A stretch of 64,000 bases of DNA from Notamacropus eugenii (Eukaryota > Chordata > Mammalia > Diprotodontia > Macropodidae). A model generated the notes under the pieces. It was not told the DNA's origin, did not search any database, and saw only the letters and a list, made by a program, of their open reading frames with translations. Position numbers and translations under genes: made by a program. Location: positions 512,740,224 through 512,804,223 of the forward strand of contig NC_092872.1 of the NCBI RefSeq assembly GCF_028372415.1, read 5' to 3'. Shown here in pieces: positions 53,040 through 63,985 of the stretch; position 1 is the first letter of the stretch, and each line of letters starts with the position of its first letter.

Positions 53040-54130
53040 GATTTTGTTTTTTACTTTATAAATACATCAGGCTGGTGTAGAATATCAATAGTTACAGTTG
53101 CCATATGGAACTGTAGCACTAAATATATTATGTGTTTCCTGTAACTGATCATTTGTGTATACCAGAATTATAATAAAGTCCCTTAACCAACATGCGATAG
53201 ATCAATTATGCCATTAAAGCTCAGCACAGACATTGTTTCAAATGCCTTAATTTCACTTCTGGATTGTTCTTTTTGTAGCTATAAGTTTTTTTAAAAAATA
53301 ATCCTATATTTAATTATCTTTTAAATACAGTGTAACAGACTCTAAACAAGCCCAGTATTTTAGTGATAAAAATAGCTGTTTCGAGATCTGAATTTTTTCC
53401 CCTTGTCTTTTTAACTCGATTTTCAACCCTGGCTTGGGGACCTTTCAGAATGTCATAAAATTAAGTAAAATTCAATTTAATTTTTAAGATACTATATCCC
53501 CTGGAGTACCTTGAGGCAGGGAGGGGGGGAAAGTTGCAAAATCCAGCAAGCAATCAGATGTTGTAGCTCCAGACAGATTGGAAATTCTTCCTTGAAACAC
53601 TATAAAGAGTAAATTGTCTTAAATAACAGCGCATTGAAAAATGAAAGAACCTAATTTTTCTTTAACCTAAGCTACATTTTTAATTTAATTTGTCAATTTA
53701 ACACAGTCTTTGAAAGGCTGGCTTGGCAGGGAGGGTATACTGCTAACAGATGTCAGAGACAGGTAGGTGACGATTCACCAGAGAAATCATACTGACTGAC
53801 ACATTTTCCTTCAAATTGGCATTCTAGACTAATACACCTGCTTTGCAAAGATGAGGATTGCTTAAATTAATATCTTCCACTTCCTTCTAGATTCTTTTCC
53901 TAAAGATGTTCGATTTGAGTTCCAAAATTACAAAAGAAAACCCTTTTTTTAAAAATAGCATGAAGATAATAATCATTATAATTGATCTTATTAACTCATT
54001 TTCCTCCCACATTCACTCTCTCACCTGTGTCACCAGACATATATCTCATATATGTACAAATATGGATTTTTATCTTGTTCTCAATATCAACTTTAACCTC
54101 ACAGTCAAACAATTGGATCAAATATTCTTA
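53040..54130. other. Repeat-poor AT-rich intronic block
   Basis: I recognise no repeat in about 1.1 kb, unusual for this window. Segment 53640-53880 looks the least degenerate in composition (ggctggcttggcagggaggg, cacctgctttgcaaagatga). A conserved non-coding element is possible but unproven. Confidence 0.25.
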
Positions 54131-54134
54131 TTAA

Positions 54135-54370
54135 TGAAAATAGCTAACATTTATATTTCACCTTGATTTTCAAAGGCTTGAATATGTTATCTCATTTGGT
54201 CCTCACAAAAATTCTGTTAGATACTATTATTATCCCCATTTAACAGATGGGGAAACTGAGGCTCAAAGAAATTAAATGATTTGCTCAAAGTCACACAGGT
54301 AGTAAGCAAGATTGGAACTGAAGTATTCTTGACTCCAAATCTAGCACTCTACACACTGTACCACTTAGTT
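54135..54370 (-). mobile_element. MIR-type CORE-SINE, antisense
   Basis: tatctcatttggtcctcaca, agatggggaaactgaggctc, caaagtcacacaggtagtaa. Confidence 0.88.
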
Positions 54371-54374
54371 TAAG

Positions 54375-55060
54375 CATATGGAGTATGTGGGTTTGGTCAA
54401 TGCTAGGACTCTAGAATGCTATCTTCTTGAATTAGAGAAATAGTTGACTTACAGGTTTTTTTCCTACCATTTAGTAGCAAATACTCTCTAAATGTGTGAA
54501 TTTTGTGCTAAGCCAGCAATCACATCAGAAAATGTGAGAAGTCACACATAAAACTTACATATCTTAAGCCAATTAAAAGATTTTATTTTGGGAATGCAGC
54601 TAACCGGCTCTTGGTCACATGGAAAAGATGAGAGATCACAGCTACAAATTTGGGGGCTTCTGCTTAGGGTATGTTCACTTGCTGATCGTACCAGTACAAC
54701 TCCCATCAACTAAGCCCCAGGTCAGTGAAGAAAGCAATTAGCTGAGGGTGGGAATTTTAGGCCTTCTTTGTACACTGGAAAGGTTGTCACTTTTTATGTG
54801 TGCTATGGCATGCCATCTATATGGCTCTACACCAAGTGAGGCTTAGGGAATAAGAGGCCAGACTTCAAATTTAACTCAATAATCTTTTGTTTTCAAAGTC
54901 CTTGTACCTGGGTACTTGATATATTGAGATGTCGTTTATCAATGAATTGGATCAGTAAGCAAATACAAGAGACTTTAAAAAAAAAAAAAAGACGGCTAGT
55001 ATAGTCCTGATCTACTTATCAGTCCCCCTTCTTTAGCCTCTCTCCTTTTTCCCCCTATCC
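54375..55060. other. No recognisable feature
   Basis: Unassigned. A-run at 54977-54990. Confidence 0.4.
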
Positions 55061-55064
55061 CTGG

Positions 55065-55185
55065 TACTCTGATCCACTTCTGATACAAGGTCATGAGGTC
55101 TGCATTCTCCCTTGCATCAGAGTTATCCCTGTCTATACCTTATTCTTACCAGGAGATTTCAACCCCCTTGAGGGCAAGGATGAAT
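55065..55185 (+). mobile_element. L2 LINE coding fragment, sense
   Basis: aaggtcatgaggtctgcatt, taccttattcttaccaggag then atttcaacccccttgag, parallel to the L2 endonuclease segment ending in GDFN. Confidence 0.55.
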
Positions 55186-55505
55186 TGCTTCATTCCTCCC
55201 TCTACCACTAATTCAGAGTATGACTCTGGGGAAGTCACTCCCCCTTCAGCCTTTTCATTATTATACTAGGGCATTTGACTACCTTTTATCTTGTAGACCC
55301 TTTTGGTAGTCTGGTGAAGCCTATGATTTTTTTTAATGCACAAAATAAAATACTTAAGATTACAAAGGAAAATAACTGCATTGAAAAATGATTACGAAAA
55401 TTTTTTTTAAAAAAAAGGTTCATGGACCACAGAATAAGAAAACTCCTGAACCAAATGATCCCTGAGGTCCCTTCTACTTCTAACCTTCTGCAGTACCATG
55501 ATAGT
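55186..55505 (+). mobile_element. MIR3-type CORE-SINE split by a hAT MITE
   Basis: Left part cattcctccctctaccacta, tatgactctggggaagtcac. Right part (55449-55505) aaccaaatgatccctgaggt, cccttctacttctaacc. Confidence 0.7.
55284..55448. mobile_element. hAT-type MITE nested in MIR3
   Basis: ttggtagtctggtgaagcct, acaaaataaaatacttaaga, ggttcatggaccacagaata, ending agaaaactcctg. It sits in the CTAG-containing tail of the MIR3. Confidence 0.7.
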
Positions 55506-55670
55506 CTAAATAAATTTATTCTCTGCATTTTCAAAAGTAAGAAGAGGGCAGAAAGAATAGGAAGAAGAAAAAATATTATAGAGAATCTTATATAAAGGTT
55601 TATTTTTCCAGTCCCCTTACCAGCTACCCAGCCTTTTCCAGATTTTCCACATCATACTTTGTATATATGA

Positions 55671-55790
55671 GTGTGTGTGTGTGTATACACACACATATAT
55701 ATACATGTATATAAGATTCATACACACATATTCATACACACACACACATATATATATACATATGTATATGTATATATATATATACACTTT
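55671..55790. repeat. TG/CA and TA microsatellite
   Basis: gtgtgtgtgtgtatacacac, then atatatatacatatgtatat. Confidence 0.93.
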
Positions 55791-55794
55791 TTTC

Positions 55795-56390
55795 AGGGAA
55801 GTTAAAGGGCTTCATTTTTCTTCTCCCTTGATTCTTTCTTAATGCAATTTGTCAGCTGGGTCCCCCGTTGAAAAGATTTGCTTGATATTCACTGTTAATG
55901 GATGGCAGAGACAACAGCAGGATGATTTATCTGTCAGAACACACAGACTGACATTTTCCAGCAACAGAAGAATATGTTTGCTCCAGCTGGATAACATGTT
56001 TTAAAATTAATACCTTCAGCTTCTTTATACTCATTTATTTTTTAAAGTAATTACCTGATTTTTTTCGAGGAAAATACAAAAATTTTTGTTTAGATTGAAT
56101 TTTCATTTTTTGAAAAATCATGCCTACCATTCTAGAAAACATCATGATTTCATCAAGGCATTCTTTCTACCAACACACCATCAGATAAGATGTCTTAAGT
56201 TCCTTTAGCCAGAAAAGAAAATGAAATTAATTGCTTGGAAACCGTCCTAGCTATGAGCCTCTCCAAACTTATCTAGTTTCATCCCCAGACTATAAACACA
56301 TAATCAATAATGACCTGTACACAAGCCTTGCCATTTGGTATGACCTGCCAGGGCTTATGATCCACTGGTGGAGCCTTCAGGATTGGAGGG
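55795..56390. other. Repeat-poor AT-rich intronic block
   Basis: No recognised repeat over about 600 bp. Contains ggatggcagagacaacagca and gctccagctggataacatg, with nothing decayed in appearance. Possible conserved non-coding DNA, but only by inference. Confidence 0.25.
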
Positions 56391-56394
56391 TCAT

Positions 56395-56510
56395 CATCAC
56401 TTCTTGACAGAGAGGTGATGGAATGAAGAAAGCACTTTTTGTATGCAACCAATGAGGAAATTTGTTTTGCTTGGCTAAGTATATTTGTTGTGAGTGCTTC
56501 TTTTCCCCAG
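56395..56510 (+). mobile_element. L1 3' UTR fragment, sense
   Basis: cacttcttgacagagaggtg, aatttgttttgcttggctaa, gtatatttgttgtgagtgct. Confidence 0.7.
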
Positions 56511-57165
56511 TGAAAAGAAGCAAAAGGTCAAGGGGGCATTGTGATAAAGTGGCAAAAAGAAGACAGAAAGGAAAAGAAGAAAAAAGAGAAAAGTCAATGA
56601 GACTTTTTTTTTTAATGTAGAAAAGAGAACAGAAGAGAAATCAGAAAGAAATATAGACAAGCAGTGTAGTTTTCAAAGCTACAGCTTGAATTTATATACT
56701 AAATGTGTAATAACAAGCTATACATAATAGAGATCTGTAATTTCAAGTACAAATCTTTTTTTTTCTATTCTACTAGCTATGTGGAAACGTTCCTTTTATC
56801 TGATATTTAAGTCAATAATAGAATTGAAAGTTATCTCTACATCATGAGGAGGTATCAGAATAGGATTTTAGTGGAGATTTATCCCATTGATATAACAAGT
56901 TAAATTTCAAAATCAGTTAATGGGCCAGTGACAATGGCACAAAGACCCAGTTCTATAAACTGCTTCCCCCATGAGATTGTCAGTACCTCTGTAAACCCCA
57001 GTGACCCTAGAAGGGAAGCAGACACAGTCACAGCAATTCCCCGGTAAATGGGGTACTTTTCTAGAAGGCAGAGCACCGGATCAAAACCAGAGAAACAGCC
57101 AAAATTATCAAACTGGGAAGCAAAGGCTACTACTACCCTCTCTACTGTAATAAGTCCAAATCACT
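56511..57165. other. No gene; purine-rich start
   Basis: AG-rich 56530-56600, then unassigned sequence. Confidence 0.4.
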
Positions 57166-57169
57166 AGAG

Positions 57170-57510
57170 GGAGCGTTATGTGAGCAAAGGAGTGAAAGGC
57201 TTGTCTTCTGGTCTCAGTCCTGCCACTAACAAGCTATATGCTTTTGACTAAGTCACTTCCAGGCTTTTATTTACCCATATACAAAAGAAGGGGGTTGGAT
57301 CAGAGATATAATTTCAATCCTTAAAATATTCTAAATTTAATTTTATTAATTTTTCTTATTGGCAAACATTTATTTTCTCTCCCTCCTACTTCAGCATTGG
57401 ACAAGTCATTTCCCTTCTTGACTGCCTCAGTTTCCTACTCTGGAAAATGATGATAGTAGACTAGATGGTCCCTGGGATCTTGCCCAGCTGAGAATCCTAG
57501 GATGCTGTTG
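57170..57510 (+). mobile_element. Two MIR3-type CORE-SINEs
   Basis: First 57170-57320 (cttttgactaagtcacttcc, aagaagggggttggatcaga). Second 57395-57510 (tgcctcagtttcctactctg, agtagactagatggtccctg). Confidence 0.75.
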
Positions 57511-57654
57511 ACTGTGTTGTGTTGCATCACCCAATGTCTAGACACTGTTCAGTACAGCTCTTCTCTATCAGAGGCTATTTTCCCGGGACAGAAGGAGAAA
57601 AGTTTTTTTCACTCATTCGTTTAAAAATATTTATTAGGTGCTAAGTGCTGTGAA

Positions 57655-57830
57655 GTGTTATCTTGTTTTTATTTTTTATATTATATATGTATAATATGTG
57701 TGAGGGGTATACACATATATACATGTACACACACATACTTTTAAGCGTATACGTGTGTATACACATATATGTATGGGTACACACATTTACATTTTTATAT
57801 TCATATTTATATGTGTACATGTGCCTTCCC
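57655..57830. repeat. TATA/CA-rich microsatellite
   Basis: tatattatatatgtataata, acacacatacttttaagcgt, gtgtatacacatatatgtat. Confidence 0.85.
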
Positions 57831-57834
57831 TAAT

Positions 57835-57950
57835 AGAACAGAAGTGAGGGCAGAGGTTCTTTTCCTGAGTCTTTGTATCCCCCAATCCCTTCACAGTGCC
57901 TGGCACATAGTAAGCATTTTAGTGCTTTTTTAGGCAATTGATTGGTTCCA
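57835..57950 (+). mobile_element. L2 LINE 3' end, sense
   Basis: agtgagggcagaggttcttt, cttcacagtgcctggcacat, ggcaattgattgg. Confidence 0.75.
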
Positions 57951-58159
57951 GTATGATTCCTCCCCTCAAAGAAGGAAAGGAATTTAGCAAGTGCTTAGAG
58001 ACCCCAGTGAAGTTCTAGCCAGAATTACTCTCCCAAAAAGCCCTAGTGGATTTCTCTAACCTTCCTGTGCTCCTCACCCAGAATCTCTTGAACTGGTCTT
58101 TATTCTAATACTAGTTCCCATTCTGCACTTTCCCCACATCAACCACCTGAGGCAAATGA

Positions 58160-58275
58160 TGCAAGTACTAATATCATCATCATTCCCATTTTACAGATGA
58201 GGAACCTGAAGTTCACAGGAGTTGAGTGAATTGCTCTGGATCACACAGTTAGGAAGTGGCAGAGGAAAAGATTAT
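58160..58275 (-). mobile_element. MIR3-type CORE-SINE, antisense
   Basis: cccattttacagatgaggaa, gctctggatcacacagttag. Confidence 0.75.
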
Positions 58276-58374
58276 AAGATCACAAGGTCCCTTCCCCTTT
58301 CCATTCAGTTACCCTCCCTTCCTCCCCTCCTAAATATCCAGGCAATATCAAATTTCATAAACATGACATGAAGA

Positions 58375-58735
58375 AAGAAAGCAGGGTACAGAAATTTGAG
58401 GAAGACCTGTATTCATTTCCCAGCTCTGATTCCTACTACTTCTGTGACTTCAAGCATGTTACTTTACAATCCTCAGCTTTATCACCTGTGAGGGAGAGAA
58501 AGAGAGAGGAGGAGAGAGACAGAAACAAAGAGAAGAAATACAGACACTCAGTAGATAGAGAGAAAGAGACAGAGACAGAAAGGAGAGAGACAGAAACAGA
58601 AAAAAGAAATGGAGAGACAGAGACAGACACGACACAGAAAGACAGAGAGAGGGAAAGAGAGAGAGAGTTAGTGAGTGAATTGGACAGACCTCTAAGATCC
58701 ACCTCTATGCCCAAGGTCCTAAGCTCCAGTTCTTG
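58375..58735 (+). mobile_element. MIR3-type CORE-SINE with internal purine expansion
   Basis: Head and core tttcccagctctgattccta, ttctgtgacttcaagcatgt, cagctttatcacctgtgagg. Tail gaattggacagacctctaag resumes about 190 bp later. Confidence 0.7.
58488..58678. repeat. (GA)n/(GAGACA)n purine tract
   Basis: Almost uninterrupted purines with periodic C (agagacagaaacagaaa). Confidence 0.95.
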
Positions 58736-58962
58736 ATTTGCTCTACATTTTATCTAGTTCTCTCCCACTGCCTTCACACAAATGCTCAATTTTTTCTAGT
58801 CTTAATCACTTCCCATAGCGGGGCCAGAGAGGCCCCAACTTGCCTCTCTTACCCTGGTTTATGAATCCCCGCTTCAACTGCAAACTCATTGAAAAATTAG
58901 CATCCCAAAGACCCATGTATGTGCTATACACATAGAGTATATCTTTACTATCCATCTCTCTG

Positions 58963-58966
<4 letters not shown>

Positions 58967-59011
<45 letters not shown>

Positions 59012-59047
59012 TATCTATCTATCTATCTATCTATATATATATATATA
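58967..59047. repeat. (CA)n then (TCTA)n and (TA)n
   Basis: About 20 CA units to 59008, then seven tcta units and tatata. Confidence 0.97.
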
Positions 59048-59334
59048 CATTCAAACAAAAACAAGCACTTATAATACCCATGTAATTAAGGAAGATGGTT
59101 ATTCTTTATACAGAAACTTTATGTTTTGAATTTGTGTTTGCTCTTGGAGAATAAAAATGTTTTATTATCAGTATAGAAGTTTATAGAGATTCTATATATG
59201 GGACTCTAGAAAACAAGTTATTGGGAAGTCCTGTAATGAGGCCAGTGTGATGTCCAACAGACCAGTTTGTGAGCCCCAGTAAAGACCCACTTGGGGGCAG
59301 AGAGAAAAATTGCATTTATGAAATTTAAGCATGT

Positions 59335-59420
59335 TGCTACTTCTGTTTAAAATCCTTGGAGGCCCTTTACTACTCTCCCATCTCCATTAGCTGGCCCTCT
59401 TGGCAATTCTTTTTTTGTTT
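59335..59420 (+). mobile_element. L2 LINE fragment, sense
   Basis: taaaatccttggaggccctt, tactactctcccatctccat. Confidence 0.5.
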
Positions 59421-59980
59421 CATAATTAACACTGCCTGATTTAATTAGATTTCCACATAGCTGGTACTTAATAATAGACAAGCTGCTCTTTGCCTCTCAG
59501 AGATGGGAACAACTCCAGGAATCATATTCCAGTGAAAAAGGTGGAAATGCTTGAAATGGTCTCAGAAACATCATCGATGTCAACTGTCTGTCTGTGAGAG
59601 AAACACCGTGGGTGGGAGAGAAAGACAGAGAGAACTCACACATCTGTAGAAGAAAGAACATAGCAATCAGCTGACCATTTCCTCTTCTCTCCTTTCTCAT
59701 CCCTGGGGCCAATTTCAACCAGATTTTCTGCCTGAAATAGACTAAGCTTCCAAACTTATACACAAAATTCTAAACTTTGTTTACTGAACAATTTGGAAAC
59801 GCATTTTTTTTTCTGAGCCTGTCATCCTATTTCTTCCATTGGCCTGGAAAGAGTTTGTAAGAACTTGACATGCATTCCCCTTTTTAAAAGAAAAAAAAAA
59901 ACCCAGACATCAAAATAATTCATATTTCTACTGGGCATTAGGGCTTCCAAAGCCTTTCCTAAGCACAATCCTGTACAATA
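59421..59980. other. No recognisable gene
   Basis: The minus-strand open frame 59497-59763 has no homology or splice support. Confidence 0.4.
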
Positions 59981-59984
59981 GAGA

Positions 59985-60135
59985 GTGCTAATATTATTAT
60001 CCCCATTTATAAATGGGGAAACTGAGACCCAAAGAAACAAATTGCTTGCCCAAGATCACAGTGAATAACTAGGCCACAATTTAACTTCTTCTAACTCTGT
60101 CAACATTCTTTCCACTACCTCAAGCTGTCTCCCTG
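59985..60135 (-). mobile_element. MIR-type CORE-SINE, antisense
   Basis: aatattattatccccattta, aatggggaaactgagaccca, attgcttgcccaagatcaca. Confidence 0.85.
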
Positions 60136-60865
60136 CCTTAAGCTCTAATCCTAGACCTTGACAACTGGTAATCATTAAAGGCTTAAGGGAATATTTTGAT
60201 AGCAGTTGAGAGTTAGCTGCTTCAGTCTAGCCAGATTTCTGCTACATACAGTATTCTTTGTCATTTGGGGCTTGAACTTGTTTTAACATGTGGCTGAATG
60301 TGAATTTACCACCCACAAACCCTAAAAACATATCCCATGAAATTATTTGTGCCTGAACTTCTTATGTAAGAATTTCTTGATGTTCTGCTTTTAGTAAAAA
60401 AAAAAAAATAATCATGAAAATCGATCTCTCAGACAACTTAAAACCACATATTAGTTATAACCATTGCCCCTAAGTCATTAATAGATTTGCCACATAGATG
60501 TTTATGTGGCATCTTTAAACACAAAAAGCAACAAAGCTTTGAAATGACCACAAGGTGTAGACAGGAAATAGGAATGACCTTAGCCTAATTATTTAGAAAA
60601 ATAAAAGACCATTATAAAAGATGAGGTCTAGGAGACCAGTTTCTATTCTGATATGAGTATACATCAACATACACTCCATATTTAGGTTGAAATGACTCGT
60701 TTGTAGCTGTGAGAAGTCAGCGAGTTACTCTATGTTCTGTGACAAAGTATTTCCAGAGGACTGCAATTACTCTTTACTGTTAATCCTTGTGGTCACAAAT
60801 ATGTAAGTGAGGGAGAAATGTACACCAACATTGCCAGAATTGGACTTTTCAATTCAATAAGGGAG
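60136..60865. other. No recognisable feature
   Basis: Unassigned. A-run at about 60398-60409. Confidence 0.4.
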
Positions 60866-60869
60866 AATA

Positions 60870-61255
60870 TTGTTATGTAATGAAAAGATGCCCTGAATTT
60901 GGAATTATCAGAGCTAGATTCAAATTCTAGCAATTATTTACTTCATGGATGCCCTGAGTAAGATACTCCACTTCTCTGGACCTCAGTTCTTTCATCGGGA
61001 GAATGAGAGCATTGGGCTAAATCAGAAGTTTGAAATATTTTTTTTCTGTCCTAGATTCTTTGGGTAGTGTGGTTAAATCTATAGAAGCCTTTATAAAATA
61101 ATGTTTTTGAGTGCCAAGAAATAAAAACTATAGGGTTACAAAGAAAACCAATTATCAGTTATTAAAATAGCTTCAAAACATCCACAGACTCCAGGTTAAG
61201 AACTCCTGGATAGGATGACCTCTAATATCCCTTCCAGTGTTAGAACCTATAAGCC
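60870..61255 (+). mobile_element. MIR3-type CORE-SINE split by a hAT MITE
   Basis: Left part tggacctcagttctttcatc, gagcattgggctaaat. Right part gataggatgacctctaatat, cccttccagtgttagaacc. Confidence 0.75.
61023..61208. mobile_element. hAT-type MITE nested in MIR3
   Basis: Starts cagaagtttgaaat and ends ccaggttaagaactcctg, the best-preserved right end of the family. The flanks GGCTAAAT and GATAGGAT can both derive from an original GACTAGAT. Confidence 0.75.
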
Positions 61256-61289
61256 TAATTCATTTTATTCCACTTTAGTTCAATTTAAG

Positions 61290-61560
61290 TCGATTCAACA
61301 AATATTTATTAAATATTATATAGGGATACTAGGTGATACAAAGGTGGCTAGAGGAGAGGGGAGGAAATATGCTCCTTTTCCTCAGGAATCTTATAGAATA
61401 CTAAAAAAGATGAGGCACATTATAAGCAGTATATGCAGCAGTAATAGAAATGTGATCAAATGTATTGAGGGAGAAGACAAACAGAGCTATGAGAAGGACT
61501 GCTTTGAGATGAGTAGATTAGGGAGGGCCTCATGGAGTAGGTGGCACCACTAGGGTAGGC
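61290..61560 (-). mobile_element. L2 LINE 3' region, antisense
   Basis: cgattcaacaaatatttatt, tttcctcaggaatcttatag, gggagggcctcatggagtag. Confidence 0.7.
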
Positions 61561-61884
61561 CTGAAAGTTGTGTTTGTATTTTTTGAGGAGAATGTTGACA
61601 GTTAGAGTAAAGGAGATATTTTGTTTCAAAATGTTCATTTAGAATCCTGGAAGATTTACTTATTTTTATAATATTATCACTTGATATTATTAATCTTTTT
61701 TTCAGAGGACTACTCATATTAACAAGATTGCCAAACCAATAAGAATCAAAATATAATTACTTGCTTTGTATCATTATTGCCAAGTGTCCTATCACATAGG
61801 TCACTCAAGGTATTTCTTGAATTAATGAAGCAAACGATTGACAAAAGAAGCAACCCATTTCCAAAACTTAGCAGAAAAGTTGAG

Positions 61885-62060
61885 TATAGTAAAGACAATC
61901 CTGGATTGGAAATCCTGAGACTTAACTTTCAGTCCTAACCCTGTCACTAGCTAGTTATAGAATGACAGGCAACTCACATTAGATCTCTGGAACTCACTTT
62001 CCTTTCCCTGAAATAATAGAGTTGTACTAGACAATGTCTAAAGTCCCTTCCAAAATCCCA
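61885..62060 (+). mobile_element. MIR3-type CORE-SINE
   Basis: actagctagttatagaatga, gtactagacaatgtctaaag, tcccttcc. Confidence 0.75.
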
Positions 62061-62064
62061 GAAT

Positions 62065-63060
62065 CTCAGAGATGAAAGAGAATGCAGAGGTCATCTTGTC
62101 CTAAATATAGCTACACAGCAATCTCCTTTAAAATATCCACCAAAACTGGGCATGCTCTTTCTCAAGCTAAACCATTCGACTTTTGGATAGCTTGGATTGT
62201 TGTTGTTTTAAGTTTTCCTCTTATATTAAGCCTAAATTTGTCTCTCAGCAGCTTCCACCTATCACTCCTAGTTCTACCCTCTGGAGCAAAGCAGAGTAAA
62301 CATAATACCCCTTCCAAATATGTTGAATCCCATATATATACATATGTGTGTGTGTGTATGTGTATCTTTGATATTTTCTTCAAATTCTTGAAGACTTCTA
62401 GCATGTCCTCATAAAGTCTTCTCTTCTCCAGGTTAAACATCCCCAGTTCATACCATCAACCATTGTCTGGCTTCATCTTGAGGTTCCTCATCATCCTGTT
62501 CATTGTCCTATAGACTCATCATTGTTTTCCCAGAAGTAAATACGATACTCCAAGTGTGGTCTTAATAGAACGGAGAAAAACAACATTATCATCTCTTGTG
62601 TCTGACACATTTGTTATTCAGTTGTTTCAGTCCTGTCCAATTTTTCATGACCCCATTTGGGGTTTTCTTGGCAGAGATACTTGGAGTGGTTTACCATTTG
62701 CTTCTCCAGATCTTTTTAAAAATAAGAAACTGAGGCAAATAGGGTTAAGTGACTTGCCCAGGGTCACACAGCTACTAAGTGTTTGAGGCAGAATTTAAAA
62801 TCCATTCTTCCTGACTCCAGGCCTTGCACTCTATCTCCTACATCACATAGCTGCCCCTAACTGTCTGGCACAGAGCAGACACTTAATTAATGCCTATAAA
62901 TTGATTGATTGTTTTGGGAGGTGGGGGGAGCATCTCTCAATGAAGCCTAAGCTCAAGTAAGCTATTTTGGTGCCATATTGTTTTATCCACCTCTAGTAAT
63001 CTGTGATTCTACGGCTCCAGGCAAGATATATGCATTGTCCATATATCCATCTTGAATGAC
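62065..63060 (-). mobile_element. L3/CR1-type LINE 3' end, antisense, with insertions
   Basis: gatgaaagagaatgcagagg, cctagttctaccctctggag, cttctccaggttaaacatcc, actccaagtgtggtcttaat are the complement of an L3/CR1 3' end. After the MAR1 and an L2-like tail (62862-62925) it resumes at agcctaagctcaagtaagct. Contains a (TG)n run at 62344-62360. Confidence 0.7.
62610..62861 (-). mobile_element. MAR1-type marsupial SINE, antisense, complete
   Basis: gttattcagttgtttcagtc, ccccatttggggttttcttg, gggttaagtgacttgcccag. Target duplications TGTCTGACACA (62599-62609) and TGTCTGGCACA (62862-62872). Confidence 0.93.
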
Positions 63061-63600
63061 CAAGTAAGTCTTCTTTTCCTTGTAACTAAATACTGAGAAG
63101 TTTTCTTTCAAGGAAAAATTCATCCATTTTAGCCATCAAATGCTCATCTGAGATGCTATTTCCACAATTGTGATAATGGTCAAGTCATCATAATAAGATA
63201 CATCATAATCACCTAATTATTTAGCTTCCTTTCCTATTTGCTCTAGAATTGAAGCTCAATCTGCCTTTACCTCAGTTTGAATGCCAGTGGCCAAGTCTAC
63301 AGCTTTCACTGTGAAACATCCCATGCTCAAAGCTTATCAGGTGATGAAAAGCCTAGTAAGCTCATCTGAGGAAAGAATGAATGGAATCATTGTCTTCTGA
63401 AAGTGAATACTGTATTATACTGAGGACCAGAATTAGAAATAATGAAGCTTTCTTTGGCCTCAAAGAGAAATTTCAATGTGTATCTGGTCTTTATTAAGCA
63501 CTTTGCTTAAGGGTTTGTAGGATTGTCTGGTTGCTGAGCCAAATTAAGCCAGGATTTGAAGGAATGGTGAACGTGAAAGTAAATGGAGTCCTCTTCTGAA
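63061..63600. other. No recognisable feature
   Basis: Unassigned sequence. Confidence 0.4.
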
Positions 63601-63604
63601 TGCA

Positions 63605-63865
63605 GGTTTTCAGCAAACAGTGGTAGTCACGGAATGTTGGAAGGAACTTTAGAAAACAGAACGTTATAGCTTGAATAGGATGTTAGAGCTGAAAGAATGC
63701 TTAAAACATAAAACATTAGAACTGGGAAGAACTATAGGAAGCAGAATATTAATGTTACGGCCAGGAAGGACCTTAGAACATGTGACAACTGGAGGTGATC
63801 TTAGCCCATGGAAAAAGAGAACATATAAGAGAAAATGTCACAATTGGAAGAAACCATAGAATATT
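63605..63865. repeat. Degenerate tandem repeat, about 35-bp units
   Basis: Repeated words gaatgttggaaggaacttta, ggatgttagagctgaaagaa, cattagaactgggaagaact, gaatattaatgttacggcca. This looks like repeated expansion of the antisense MIR3 start (gttagagctggaaggacctt). Confidence 0.6.
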
Positions 63866-63985
63866 GAGCATTAGCGCCAAAACAACCAGAGAAATTAACT
63901 AATTCAACTGTTCATTAACAGATAAAACAAACTGAGACCTGAAAAGAAGTGACTTGACCAAGGTCTCATAGCTAACTAATGGCAC
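63866..63985 (-). mobile_element. MIR3-type CORE-SINE, antisense
   Basis: cagataaaacaaactgagac, aagtgacttgaccaaggtct. Confidence 0.75.

Noticed and set aside
58368-58736. 122-codon charged Glu/Arg/Lys frame and its Ser/Leu-rich antisense
   Set aside because: The composition comes from the purine tract inside a MIR3 SINE.
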